A stretch of 64,000 bases of DNA from Nesterenkonia sandarakina (GTDB taxonomy: Bacteria; Actinomycetota; Actinomycetes; Actinomycetales; Micrococcaceae), in assembly GCF_013410215.1 (NCBI RefSeq), contig NZ_JACCFQ010000001.1, positions 620,001 to 684,000 of the forward strand. The letters run 5' to 3'. Position numbers and translations under genes: made by a program. Shown one piece after another: positions 17,832-26,645 of the stretch. The notes below the pieces were generated by a model. It was not told the origin of the DNA. It worked only from the letters and a program-made list of their open reading frames with translations, and ran no database searches. Position 1 is the first letter of the stretch; each line of letters opens with the position of its first letter.

Positions 17832-19328
17832 ATGACAGAGCTGACCCACTTCATCCATGGCAAGCACGTGCAGGGCGCCTCTGGCAGGAGCCGAGAGATC
17901 TTCAACCCGGTCCGGGGCGAGCTCACCGCACGGGTCCCCCTCGCGAACTCCGCGGAGGTGGCACACGCCATCGAATCCGCTCAGGAGGCCTTCGGTGCCT
18001 GGTCGGGCATGAACCCGCAGCGGCGCGGGCGCATCCTGCTGAAGTGGGCGGAGGCGATCAATACGCATCGCGATGAGCTCGCGGAGACGCTCTCCAATGA
18101 ACACGGCAAGACCTTCGAGGATGCCAAAGGTGACATCCAGCGCGGCGTGGAGGTGGTGGAGTTCGGCGCCGGAGCCCCGCACCTGCTCAAGGGCGAGTTC
18201 TCCCACGATGCCGCCGCCGGGATGGATGTCCACAGCCTGCGCCAGCCCTTGGGCGTGGTCGCCGGCATCACCCCCTTCAACTTCCCCGCCATGATTCCGC
18301 TCTGGAAGGCCGGGACCGCCCTGGCCGCGGGCAACACCTTCGTGCTCAAGCCCTCCGAGCGCAATCCCTCCGTGCCGCTGCGCCTGGCCGAGCTCGCGCT
18401 TGAGGCCGGCATGCCGCCGGGCACGCTGAACGTGGTCAACGGGGACAAGGAAGCGGTGGACGCGCTCATCGAGGACCTCCGGGTCAAGGCCATCGGCTTC
18501 GTGGGTTCGACTCCGATCGCCCAGGCCATCTACACCGCCGCCGCGGCCGCGGGGAAACGCGCCCAGTGCTTCGGCGGGGCGAAGAACCACATGGTGATCA
18601 TGCCCGACGCGGACCTCGACCAGGCCGCCGATGCCCTGATCGGCGCCGGTTATGGCTCCGCCGGTGAGCGGTGCATGGCGATCTCCGTGGCCGTCCCGGT
18701 GGGTGAGGCCACCGCCGAGGCATTGCGGGCCAAACTCCTGGAGCGCATCGAGAAGCTGGTGGTGGGACCCTCGCTGGATCCCTCCAGCGATTTCGGTCCG
18801 GTGGTCGGCGCGGACGCCAAGTCCCGGATCGAGGGCTACATCGGGCTCGGCGTCGAGGAAGGTGCCGAGCTGGTGGTGGATGGGCGCGGCGTCGTCGTCG
18901 AGGGCCACCCCGACGGGTACTGGATCGGGGCCACCCTCTTCGACCACGTCACGCCGGTGATGCGGATCTACCAGGAGGAGATCTTCGGTCCGGTGCTGTG
19001 CATCGCGCGGGCCCGGGACTACGAGGAGGCGCTCCGGCTGCCCACCGAACACCAGTTCGGCAACGGCGTCGCGATCTTCACCCGCGACGGGGACACCGCG
19101 CGAGACTTCGCTTCCCGAGTGGAGGTGGGGATGGTCGGGGTGAATCTGCCGATCCCGGTGCCGATCGCCTACTACACCTTCGGCGGGTGGAAGGCCTCAG
19201 GATTCGGCGACCTCAATCAGCACGGCGTCGACGGGCTGAAGTTCTACTCCAAGACCAAGACGGTGAGCACACGCTGGCCCTCGGGCACCAAAGAGGGCGC
19301 CAGCTTCACCATGCCTGAAGGGAGCTGA
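17832..19328 (+). CDS. mmsA: CoA-acylating methylmalonate-semialdehyde dehydrogenase
   Basis: A 498-residue aldehyde dehydrogenase of the MmsA subgroup. Marker features are the ITPFNFPAMIPLW block, the GSTPIAQAIY nucleotide motif and the nucleophile Cys281 in SAGERCMAIS. It oxidises methylmalonate semialdehyde to propionyl-CoA with CoA release of CO2 in valine degradation. AAGGAG precedes the ATG by 7 bases. It is the first gene of mmsA-mmsB-ech, with 3-base gaps between genes. Confidence 0.94.
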   Translation: MTELTHFIHGKHVQGASGRSREIFNPVRGELTARVPLANSAEVAHAIESAQEAFGAWSGMNPQRRGRILLKWAEAINTHRDELAETLSNEHGKTFEDAKGDIQRGVEVVEFGAGAPHLLKGEFSHDAAAGMDVHSLRQPLGVVAGITPFNFPAMIPLWKAGTALAAGNTFVLKPSERNPSVPLRLAELALEAGMPPGTLNVVNGDKEAVDALIEDLRVKAIGFVGSTPIAQAIYTAAAAAGKRAQCFGGAKNHMVIMPDADLDQAADALIGAGYGSAGERCMAISVAVPVGEATAEALRAKLLERIEKLVVGPSLDPSSDFGPVVGADAKSRIEGYIGLGVEEGAELVVDGRGVVVEGHPDGYWIGATLFDHVTPVMRIYQEEIFGPVLCIARARDYEEALRLPTEHQFGNGVAIFTRDGDTARDFASRVEVGMVGVNLPIPVPIAYYTFGGWKASGFGDLNQHGVDGLKFYSKTKTVSTRWPSGTKEGASFTMPEGS

Positions 19329-19331
19329 ACC

Positions 19332-20294
19332 ATGGCGACGGATTCAGGAGGAACGTCCTTGAGCAGCACCAGCAGCGAGACACCCTCGCACCCGAGGGTG
19401 GCGTTCATCGGACTCGGCAACATGGGCGGGCCCATGGCTGCCAATCTCGCCCAGGCGGGCGTGCCGGTCTCCGGCTTCGACCTCAGCGCCGAGGCCCTGG
19501 AGACCGCCCGGGCCAAGGGCGTCGAGACCGTCACCGACCCGCTCGAGGCCGTCGCCTCCGCCGAGGTGGTGCTCACCATGCTCCCGTCTGGCCAGCACGT
19601 GCTCTCGGCCTACCGGGATTCACCGGGACTGCTCTCGGCAGCCAGGCCCGGGACGATCTTCCTGGACTGTTCGACGATCAACATCTCCGAGGCGCAGCAG
19701 GCCGCAGAGCTGGCCGAGCGCGCCGGATTCCGGGCCGCCGATGCCCCGGTGTCCGGGGGCGTGGTGGGTGCGGAGGCCGGAAGCCTGGCGTTCATGGCCG
19801 GGGGCCGAGTCGAGGTCTTCGAAGAGATCCGCCCACTGCTGGAGATCATGGGCGCCCGCGTGGTCCACTGCGGCGGCAGCGGCCTGGGCCAGGCGGCCAA
19901 GCTGTGCAACAACATGATCTTGGGCATCAGCCAGATCGCCGTGGGAGAGGCCTTCGTCCTGGGCGAACGGCTGGGACTGGACCACCAGGCGCTCTACGAC
20001 GTGGTCTCCAACGCCTCGGGTCAGTGCTGGGCGCTGACCACCAACTGCCCGGTCCCTGGACCCGTGCCGAGCTCCCCGGCCAACCGAGACTTCGCCCCAG
20101 GCTTCGCCGGCGCGCTGATGGCCAAGGACCTCACCCTCGCGAACAACGCGCTTCAGGATCAGGGAGTGGACGCCCAGCTGGGTCGACTCGCCGCCGCCAT
20201 CTTCGCCGAGTTCGCGCAGGGCCCCGGGGCACGGCAGGACTTCTCCGGCATCATCAACACCATCCGAGACAACTCCACACACCCAGGAGCCTGA
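19332..20294 (+). CDS. mmsB: 3-hydroxyisobutyrate dehydrogenase
   Basis: A 320-residue beta-hydroxyacid dehydrogenase: Rossmann motif FIGLGNMGGPMAANL, substrate motif DAPVSGGVVGAEAG and catalytic Lys in GLGQAAKLCNN. It converts 3-hydroxyisobutyrate to methylmalonate semialdehyde, the MmsA substrate. The start is uncertain: ATG 19332 lies 3 bases after mmsA with GGGAG ahead of it, but AGGAGG at 19346-19351 stands 7 bases before an in-frame TTG at 19359, which would remove a non-conserved Ser/Thr-rich leader. Confidence 0.93.
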   Translation: MATDSGGTSLSSTSSETPSHPRVAFIGLGNMGGPMAANLAQAGVPVSGFDLSAEALETARAKGVETVTDPLEAVASAEVVLTMLPSGQHVLSAYRDSPGLLSAARPGTIFLDCSTINISEAQQAAELAERAGFRAADAPVSGGVVGAEAGSLAFMAGGRVEVFEEIRPLLEIMGARVVHCGGSGLGQAAKLCNNMILGISQIAVGEAFVLGERLGLDHQALYDVVSNASGQCWALTTNCPVPGPVPSSPANRDFAPGFAGALMAKDLTLANNALQDQGVDAQLGRLAAAIFAEFAQGPGARQDFSGIINTIRDNSTHPGA

Positions 20295-20297
20295 GGC

Positions 20298-21074
20298 ATG
20301 ACCGACTATTCCACGATCCTGGTCTCCGCCGAGGCGCGGGTGGGCCGGATCACGCTGAACCGGCCGGAATCACTGAACGCCCTGAACACCGTGCTGATGG
20401 AGGAGGTGGTGCGTGCCGCCGGCGAGTTCGACGCCAGCACCGAGATCGGTGCGATCCTGATCACCGGCTCGGAGAAGGTGTTCGCGGCCGGAGCCGATAT
20501 CACCGAGATGGCGGAGCAGGACCACCCCGGGATGTACGCCGCCGACTGGTTCCGCCGCTGGGACGACCTCACCCGGCTGCGCACCCCGATCGTGGCCGCG
20601 GTCAACGGCTACGCCCTGGGCGGCGGCTGCGAGCTGGCGATGATGGCCGATGTGATCGTGGCCGGAGAAGGCGCGAGCTTCGGTCAGCCCGAGATCAACC
20701 TCGGCGTCATTCCCGGGATGGGGGGCTCGCAGCGCCTCACCCGATCGGTGGGCAAGGCCAAGGCGATGGACATGATCCTCACCGGGCGACGCATCCACGC
20801 CGAGGAGGCCGAGCGCATCGGCCTGGTCTCACGAGTCGTGGCCGATGCCGACACGCTCACCGAGGCCACCAGGGTCGCCGAGCTGATCGCCTCGAAGTCC
20901 AAACCCGCGGCGCAGATGGCGAAGGAGGCTGTGGGCGCGGCCTTCGACTCCTCGCTGCATCAGGGCCTGAGCTTCGAGCGGCGGATGTTCCATTCGCTGT
21001 TCTCCCTGGAGGATCAGTCCGAGGGCATGCGCGCGTTCCGCGAGAAGCGGGAACCGCGGTGGAGGCATCGCTGA
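20298..21074 (+). CDS. Enoyl-CoA hydratase
   Basis: A 258-residue crotonase-fold enzyme. The oxyanion-hole region [10 protein letters not shown] and both catalytic Glu positions ([13 protein letters not shown] and [16 protein letters not shown]) are present, as in true hydratases rather than 3-hydroxyisobutyryl-CoA hydrolases. C-terminal [26 protein letters not shown] is typical of short-chain hydratases. It begins 3 bases after mmsB and probably hydrates methacrylyl-CoA or a related enoyl-CoA in this pathway. Confidence 0.93.
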   Translation: MTDYSTILVSAEARVGRITLNRPESLNALNTVLMEEVVRAAGEFDASTEIGAILITGSEKVFAAGADITEMAEQDHPGMYAADWFRRWDDLTRLRTPIVAAVNGYALGGGCELAMMADVIVAGEGASFGQPEINLGVIPGMGGSQRLTRSVGKAKAMDMILTGRRIHAEEAERIGLVSRVVADADTLTEATRVAELIASKSKPAAQMAKEAVGAAFDSSLHQGLSFERRMFHSLFSLEDQSEGMRAFREKREPRWRHR

Positions 21075-21082
21075 GCAGCGGC

Positions 21083-21589
21083 TCAGGAGGGGAAGTCCCC
21101 CGCTCGCTGGCGGAACTTCGCCAGGATGGTGTTCAGTTGATCGATCTCCTGTTCTTCGAACCCGGTGTGCTCGAAGAGCTGCTCATTCAGCGCCCGGGTC
21201 GCCTGTTCGGCCACTTGTTTGCCCTCCGGGGTGAGGACCAGGAGCATCGCGCGCCGGTCGGAGTCATGCGGCTCCCGGCGCACCAGGCCTGCTGACTCCA
21301 ACCGGTCCACGGCGTTGGTGATCGATGTCGGATGGACCTGCAGCAGCTGGCTGGCCTTGTTCATCGGCAGCCGCTCCTCCCGGGAGAATCCCAGCAGTGC
21401 GAGCACCTCATAACGGGCGAAGGTCAGCTTGAACGGTTTCAGGATGTCCCGTGCTCGCCCCAGGAGGATCTGCTGGGTCCGCATGATGGCGGTCACCGCC
21501 GCCGCCGGGGCAGCCGCGGACGTCCATCCCTGCCGCTCCCAGTTCTTCTGGATCTCAGCGATGGGGTCCTTCGCAAGCGGGGGCTGCAT
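21083..21589 (-). CDS. MarR-family transcriptional regulator
   Basis: A 168-residue protein with the MarR winged helix (LTFARYEVLALLGF, LQVHPTSITNAVDRLESAGLVRREPHDSDRRAMLLVLTPEG) flanked by dimerisation helices. It converges with the hydratase gene (8 bases) and lies upstream of the acyl-CoA synthetase gene on the same strand? No: it is 140 bases downstream of it, both on the reverse strand. An acyl-CoA or free acid ligand is likely by analogy with other regulators of fatty/aromatic acid CoA ligases. An inverted repeat in the synthetase/dehydrogenase intergenic region is a possible target. Confidence 0.88.
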   Translation of the reverse strand: MQPPLAKDPIAEIQKNWERQGWTSAAAPAAAVTAIMRTQQILLGRARDILKPFKLTFARYEVLALLGFSREERLPMNKASQLLQVHPTSITNAVDRLESAGLVRREPHDSDRRAMLLVLTPEGKQVAEQATRALNEQLFEHTGFEEQEIDQLNTILAKFRQRAGDFPS

Positions 21590-21729
21590 GTGGGGCGTCT
21601 CCTCTTCCGTGCTCGGTCAGACAAGTGTGCGGATGCACCGGAGTTTATCGGGGAATCCGCGCAGGCTCGGACCTGCCGGGGGAGCCGAGGCAGCGCCGTC
21701 GGACCGTCTCCTCACCGAACCGGACCGTC

Positions 21730-23481
21730 TCACGGGCGCTTCAGCCCCAGATCGACATCTCGGTACTCCACACCGAATCCTGCTGGGCTCGCACCTGCCT
21801 CGGCTCGCTGCGCCTCGGACTGGCGCAGCTGGACCCGCCGGATCTTCCCCGAGATCGTCTTGGGCAGCTCGGAGAACTCGATCCGCCTGATCCGCTGGTA
21901 GGGCGCCAGCCTGCCCAGCGTGAACTGGAGGATCTCCGCCGCGGTCGCCTCATTGGGCTCCCACCCGGAGGCCAGCGTCACATATGCCTTGGGAACGGAG
22001 AGCCGCAGCTCGTCCGGGGCCGGCACGATCGCTGCCTCCACCACCGCCGGATGCTCGATGAGCACCGACTCCAGCTCGAAGGGTGAGACCTTATAGTCGC
22101 TGGACTTGAAGACGTCATCGGCTCGTCCCACATAGGTGATCACGCCGCTGCTGTCCCGTGAGGCGATGTCTCCGGTGTGGTAAAGCCCCTCGCGGAAGAC
22201 CTCCGCGTTCTTCTCGGCGTCGCCGTAGTACCCCTTCATCAGACCCACCGGGCGCGGGTCCAGAGCCAGGCAGATCTCCCCCTCATCCGCCTGCGCGCCG
22301 GTGACCGGGTCGATCAGGACGACGTCGAATCCCGGCAGCGGGAGGCCCATCGCGCCGAACTTCACCGGCCGTCCCGGGGTGTTCGCGATCTGCAGCGAGG
22401 ACTCGGTCTGCCCGAAGCCATCCCGGATGGTCCTCCCCCAGGCCCGCTGAACCTGTTCGATGACCTCCGGGTTCAGCGGCTCGCCGGCGGAGACGGTGAC
22501 CCGTGGCGGTGTTTGCAGCTGTGCGAGGTCCGCCTTGATGAGCATCCGCCAGACCGTGGGCGGAGCGCAGAAGCTGCTCACCCCGGCGTCGTCCATCGCA
22601 TGCATCAGGGCTTCGGCGTCGAACCTGCTGAAGTTGTACAAGAAGATCGTGGCCTCCGCGATCCACGGTGCGAAGAAGTTCGACCAGGCATGTTTGGCCC
22701 AGCCCGGTGAGGAGACGTTCAGATGCACATCGCCGGGCTCGAGTCCGATCCAGTACAGCGTGGAGAGGTGGCCCACCGGATAGGAGGTATGGGTGTGCTC
22801 GACCAGCTTCGGCTTCGACGTCGTGCCGGAGGTGAAGTAGAGCAGCATCGTCTCCTCGGCTGAGGTCAGCACGACCTGCTCGAGCTCCGCTGATGCGGCG
22901 TAGGCATCGCAGTAGGAGTTCACGGTGCGCTCCGACACCTGCGGCACGACCGCTGCCTCCCGGTCGGCATACACCCCGGGCACGTGGATCAGCGCGTAGT
23001 CCCCCTGGACCTGCGTGAACTTCTTCAGCGTCGCGGAGTCCCCGACCACCCAGCTCGCCTCGGCCCGCTCGACCCGGTCCTGCAGATCGCGTGGGCCCAT
23101 CTGTGTCGTGGTGGGGACCAGCACCGCGCCGAGCTTGATCGCCGCGAGCATCGTCTCCCACAGCTCGACCTGGTTGCCCAGGATCAGGAGGATCCGGTCA
23201 CCCCGACGGACCCCGATGCTTCTCAGCCAGTTCGCCACCCGATTGGAGTCATCCCGAAGCTCGGCAAAGGTGCGGGTGAGCCGGGATCCGTCCTCCTCCA
23301 CGATCACCAATGCGTCCTGACCGGAGCGTTCGGGACGCTTGGCGACCTGGTCGAACCAGTCGAAGCCGAAGTTGAAGTGACTGAAGCGGGGCCAGACGAA
23401 GTCCCGGCGGGCGCGCTCCCAGTCCTGCTGAGCGCTCACGAGCTGATCCCGGGCCGCGCGGAACTCTTCGGTCACTGTCAT
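21730..23481 (-). CDS. Acyl-CoA synthetase (AMP-forming, medium-chain type)
   Basis: A 583-residue ANL-superfamily ligase. The P-loop is YFTSGTTSKPKL, the A5 motif GQTESSLQIANTPG, A7 YHTGDIASRD, and the catalytic Lys lies in the C-terminal PKTISGKIRR. The order and spacing match ACSM/medium-chain or short branched-chain acyl-CoA synthetases. It activates a carboxylic acid with ATP and CoA, probably providing the acyl-CoA for the divergent acyl-CoA dehydrogenase. ATG 23481 follows GGGAG by 7 bases. Confidence 0.92.
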   Translation of the reverse strand: MTVTEEFRAARDQLVSAQQDWERARRDFVWPRFSHFNFGFDWFDQVAKRPERSGQDALVIVEEDGSRLTRTFAELRDDSNRVANWLRSIGVRRGDRILLILGNQVELWETMLAAIKLGAVLVPTTTQMGPRDLQDRVERAEASWVVGDSATLKKFTQVQGDYALIHVPGVYADREAAVVPQVSERTVNSYCDAYAASAELEQVVLTSAEETMLLYFTSGTTSKPKLVEHTHTSYPVGHLSTLYWIGLEPGDVHLNVSSPGWAKHAWSNFFAPWIAEATIFLYNFSRFDAEALMHAMDDAGVSSFCAPPTVWRMLIKADLAQLQTPPRVTVSAGEPLNPEVIEQVQRAWGRTIRDGFGQTESSLQIANTPGRPVKFGAMGLPLPGFDVVLIDPVTGAQADEGEICLALDPRPVGLMKGYYGDAEKNAEVFREGLYHTGDIASRDSSGVITYVGRADDVFKSSDYKVSPFELESVLIEHPAVVEAAIVPAPDELRLSVPKAYVTLASGWEPNEATAAEILQFTLGRLAPYQRIRRIEFSELPKTISGKIRRVQLRQSEAQRAEAGASPAGFGVEYRDVDLGLKRP

Positions 23482-23521
23482 GGTGGTCTCCCTCGCGAAA
23501 TGCGTGATGCAGGTCACTTTC

Positions 23522-23546
23522 GAATATACTTGGAAGTCATATAGTC
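23522..23546. promoter_or_regulatory. Inverted repeat, candidate MarR operator
   Basis: The core ACTT-GG-AAGT (23528-23537) is flanked by TATA on both sides with a 1-base offset, giving a near-dyad in the divergent control region of the synthetase and dehydrogenase genes. Read toward the synthetase, TTTACC and TATATT with an 18-base spacer enclose it as possible -35 and -10. This AT-rich patch stands out against the GC-rich background. Confidence 0.5.
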
Positions 23547-23627
23547 GGTAAAGATGCTGTTTCACGTGCATCGACATGCCGTCTTCGCCAGAGAGGCCCG
23601 GGACGACCGGCTGAGAAGGAGACTCCG

Positions 23628-24878
23628 ATGACCACTCAGGACACCCACGGTGCCACTGCCTCCATCTCCGAGGATCCGGACCTGATGCAGCTGGCCCGCC
23701 ACCTCAGCCCCGAAGAACGTGAGCGGCTGCGCTTCATCGAGGATCACGCCCAGCGCACCGTTCGGCACCAGTCCCTCGAGGCCTGGAATGAGGCTCGCCT
23801 TCCGCTCGACATGCTCTCCGGACTGGGAGACATCGGACTGGGGCAGCTGCACCTGGACGGCTCCTCGCCGCTGCTGCGCGGACTCGTCCACGCCGCACTG
23901 GCGCGCGCCGATGTCTCGATCTCGGCGGTGATCGGGATCCACAACGAGCTCATCGTGGGCATGATCCATGCCCTGGGATCCCAGCGTCAGCGCGAGGAGT
24001 GGCTTCCGGATCTGCGCCGGCTGCGCACCTTCGGCGCGTTCTGCCTCACCGAACCCGACCATGGCTCCGACGTGGCCGGAGGACTGGCCACCTCGGCGAC
24101 GCTGCGCGGCGGGCAGTGGCGCATCCAGGGAGCCAAACGCTGGATCGGGATGGGCACGGCGGCCGACGTCGCCCTGGTCTGGGCTCGAGACACCGCCGAT
24201 GGGCAGGTCAAGGGATTTCTCGTCCCCACCTCGAGTGCCGGGTATCAGGCTCGAGAGATCACCCATAAGACCGGGCTGCGCATCATGCCCAACGCGGACA
24301 TCGAACTCGATGTCACCGTGCCGCAGGACGCACTGCTGCCAGGAGCGACCTCGTTCGCCGCCACGAACACCGGACTGCGCAGCTCCCGAGCCTGGGTGGG
24401 ATGGCAGGCGGTCGGCGCCCAGCAGGCCCTGCTGGACATCGCGCGAGACTATGCATCGCGGCGCGATCAGTTCGGAGTTCCGCTGGCATCCTTCCAGCTC
24501 ATCCAGGCTGCGCTGGGCAAGGTGGCCGGGAACCTGGCGGTCTCCACCTCCTTCATGGCCGAACTGACCAGGCTGCAGGCCGAGCGTGGACTGACCATGA
24601 TGCACGCATCCCTGGGCAAGGCGACGCTGACTCGACTGGCGCGGGACTCGGCCGCCGCCGCGCGGGAGATCTTCGGCGGCAACGGCATCCTGAGTGACCA
24701 CGAGGCCGCCAAGATCGCCGGAGACATCGAGGCGATCTACACCTACGAGGGGTCCCAGGGCATCAACCTGCTGATCGTCGGCCGGGAACTCACCGGAGTC
24801 TCCGCCTTTGCGCCGCACCGCAGGCCCGAAGGCACGGGCGTCAGCGTTGCGGCGGCGCAGTCCCAGGTTCAGAGCTGA
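23628..24878 (+). CDS. Acyl-CoA dehydrogenase
   Basis: A 416-residue FAD enzyme with the three-domain ACAD pattern: FCLTEPDHGSDVAG flavin/substrate loop, GAKRWIGMG, RRDQFGVPLASFQLIQ, and the catalytic base in YEGSQGINLL. The YEG base position and GNGIL loop favour the glutaryl-CoA/short branched-chain subgroups. AAGGAG lies 6 bases upstream of the ATG. It is divergent from the synthetase and likely carries out the alpha,beta-dehydrogenation step feeding the hydratase. The natural substrate is not resolved. Confidence 0.93.
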   Translation: MTTQDTHGATASISEDPDLMQLARHLSPEERERLRFIEDHAQRTVRHQSLEAWNEARLPLDMLSGLGDIGLGQLHLDGSSPLLRGLVHAALARADVSISAVIGIHNELIVGMIHALGSQRQREEWLPDLRRLRTFGAFCLTEPDHGSDVAGGLATSATLRGGQWRIQGAKRWIGMGTAADVALVWARDTADGQVKGFLVPTSSAGYQAREITHKTGLRIMPNADIELDVTVPQDALLPGATSFAATNTGLRSSRAWVGWQAVGAQQALLDIARDYASRRDQFGVPLASFQLIQAALGKVAGNLAVSTSFMAELTRLQAERGLTMMHASLGKATLTRLARDSAAAAREIFGGNGILSDHEAAKIAGDIEAIYTYEGSQGINLLIVGRELTGVSAFAPHRRPEGTGVSVAAAQSQVQS

Positions 24879-24884
24879 GCGGAA

Positions 24885-25493
24885 TCAGCCCTGGTATTCG
24901 TCCCCGATGATCAGCGTGACGTAGCTGGCCTGGTCATGGGACTCCACGGTCTCCGCCCCGAAGCTCTCGGCGAGCTCCTCGGCGAGCGCCTGCTCGGCCT
25001 CCCCTGAACCGGCGGGGTAGACCACGGCCGGGGTTTCGGCGCGCTCTTCGAAGTTCCAGCTGCCGTTCCAGACCACGTTGTAGTCGAGCTCCTCGAGCTC
25101 GGCGCTCATCGCCGTCTCCCCGCCTTCGACGCCCTGGTAGTTCGCGACCTGGACCGGGGTCTCGGTGTCACTGGCCGGCTGCGGCCCTGCGGGCTCCTCA
25201 GCTTCCGCCGTCTCACCTTCCTCGGCGGCGCCGTCTTCCGCCGCGTCCTCCTCGGTCACCGCGGCGTCCTGCTCCTCCGCCGTGGTGTCGGCGTCGGAGT
25301 CTGAGAGCATCGGCACGATGAAATAGGCGAACGCCCCGACCAGCAGCACGAACCCTGCCAGCAGCCCGATCCAGCGCAGCCCGCTGCCACCGGCGCCCCC
25401 GGTCCCGGAGGCCCCCGGCGCCCGGTGCTTGCCGGCCTCTCCTGCCTGGTAGGGCGGGACGTCGTCGAACTCGTCGTGCGGGTGCTGGCTCAT
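24885..25493 (-). CDS. Membrane-anchored LytR C-terminal domain protein
   Basis: A 202-residue protein: cytoplasmic Gly/Ala-rich N-terminus, one membrane helix (about 43-66), an acidic Glu/Ala/Asp linker (about 70-112) and a C-terminal LytR_C-like domain (VQVANYQGVEG ... YVTLIIGDEYQG). Such proteins sit at the cell envelope; the domain's biochemical role is not established. ATG 25493 has AGGACC just upstream. It is followed upstream by the DUF3263 gene on the same strand, 56 bases away, a linkage common in actinobacteria. Confidence 0.8.
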   Translation of the reverse strand: MSQHPHDEFDDVPPYQAGEAGKHRAPGASGTGGAGGSGLRWIGLLAGFVLLVGAFAYFIVPMLSDSDADTTAEEQDAAVTEEDAAEDGAAEEGETAEAEEPAGPQPASDTETPVQVANYQGVEGGETAMSAELEELDYNVVWNGSWNFEERAETPAVVYPAGSGEAEQALAEELAESFGAETVESHDQASYVTLIIGDEYQG

Positions 25494-25549
25494 AGGTCCT
25501 GTCCTCAAAGGTGCGTGGTCGATGCTCGGCGCTGCGGGGCCCGACCGGG

Positions 25550-25783
25550 TCAGCGGCGGGTCGCGCGGGCCCGGTGCCGGGCGTCGCGCTGCCGACGCAG
25601 GCGTTTGACCAGCATCGGGTCGTGGGCGAGTGCCGCCTCTGTGTCGATCAGTCGATTCAGCGCCTGGTAGTACGCCACGGCTGACATCTGCAGCGCGTCA
25701 CTGATGGCCTCGTCCTTCGCGCCGGCGTACTTCCACCACTGGCGCTCCAGGTCGAGCATCTTCTTCTCCGGTTCGGTGATCAT
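25550..25783 (-). CDS. DUF3263 family small protein
   Basis: A 77-residue protein matching DUF3263 (ILDLERQWWKYAGAKDEAI, YYQALNRLIDTEAALAHDPMLVKRLRR). It looks like a small helical DNA-binding-like protein with a very basic C-terminus (RQRDARHRARATRR). The family is confined to Actinobacteria and usually lies next to the LytR_C gene and uracil-DNA glycosylase, exactly as here. Function unknown. Confidence 0.85.
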   Translation of the reverse strand: MITEPEKKMLDLERQWWKYAGAKDEAISDALQMSAVAYYQALNRLIDTEAALAHDPMLVKRLRRQRDARHRARATRR

Positions 25784-25872
25784 CTCACCGTCATCTTACG
25801 GCGGGCCGACGAGCATTGCCGGAATATCGGTGCAGATGAACCCGGCGGTGTGTTCCTGGGAGCACGCTGTCT

Positions 25873-26622
25873 ATGGTGGTGGAGATGACATCACAGACTG
25901 AACTGATCGCTCCGCTGGAATCCGGCTGGCAGCGCGCCCTGGCCGGGGAATCCGCTCACTTCCAGAATGTCCGGGATGAGCTGACCCGCCGCCGCGACGC
26001 CGGGGAGCAGGTGCTCCCCGCCCCGGAGCTGGTGCTGCGCGGGTTCCGCCAGCCGTTCGAGGCGGTGAAGGTGCTGATCCTCGGGCAGGACCCCTACCCG
26101 ACACCGGGCCATGCCATCGGGATGTCCTTCGCGGTGGACCCGGAGGTGCGCCCGCTGCCGCGCAGCTTGAGCAACATCTTCACCGAGCTGGAGTCTGATC
26201 TGGGGATCCCGCGGAGCCCGCATGGAGATCTCAGCGACTGGACCACGCAGGGCGTGCTGCTGCTCAACCGGGTGCTCACGGTCACGGCCGGCGCACCGGC
26301 CTCGCACCGGGGCATCGGATGGGAGCAGATCACCGAGGCCGCGCTGAGCGCCCTGGTGGACCGCGGAACCCCGCTGGTCTCGATCCTGTGGGGGGCCGAC
26401 GCCCGGAAGCTGGCGCCGCTGCTGGATCGGGGCGAGCACACCGCGGTGCTCACCAGCCCGCACCCCTCACCGCTCTCGGCTCGGCGCGGGTTCTTCGGCT
26501 CGCGCCCGTTCTCACAGGCCAACGAGGCGCTCAGCCGACTCGGTGGGGAGCCCGTGGACTGGCGGCTGAATCCCGCCGAGCAGGCCGAGCAGGCCGGGCA
26601 GGCCGGGCACGCCGGGCCCTGA
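25873..26622 (+). CDS. ung: Uracil-DNA glycosylase
   Basis: A 249-residue family 1 UDG. Catalytic Asp73 is in GQDPYP, the Ser/Pro loop follows PRSLSNI, and His197 is in HPSPLS. It removes uracil from DNA to begin base excision repair. Start ATG 25873 is chosen; an in-frame ATG at 25885 would lack spacing from its GGAG. The last 18 residues are a degenerate A-E/G-Q tripeptide repeat encoded by a 9-bp period, beyond the normal family end. Confidence 0.95.
   Translation: MVVEMTSQTELIAPLESGWQRALAGESAHFQNVRDELTRRRDAGEQVLPAPELVLRGFRQPFEAVKVLILGQDPYPTPGHAIGMSFAVDPEVRPLPRSLSNIFTELESDLGIPRSPHGDLSDWTTQGVLLLNRVLTVTAGAPASHRGIGWEQITEAALSALVDRGTPLVSILWGADARKLAPLLDRGEHTAVLTSPHPSPLSARRGFFGSRPFSQANEALSRLGGEPVDWRLNPAEQAEQAGQAGHAGP
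26575..26610. repeat. 9-bp tandem repeat at the 3' end of ung
   Basis: Four units of GCCGRGCAS in tandem encode Ala-Glu/Gly-Gln/His triplets at the C-terminus of the glycosylase. The family normally ends before this point, so the extension looks like a slippage expansion. Confidence 0.6.
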
Positions 26623-26645
26623 GGCTCGCGGCTTCGGAGAAGTCC

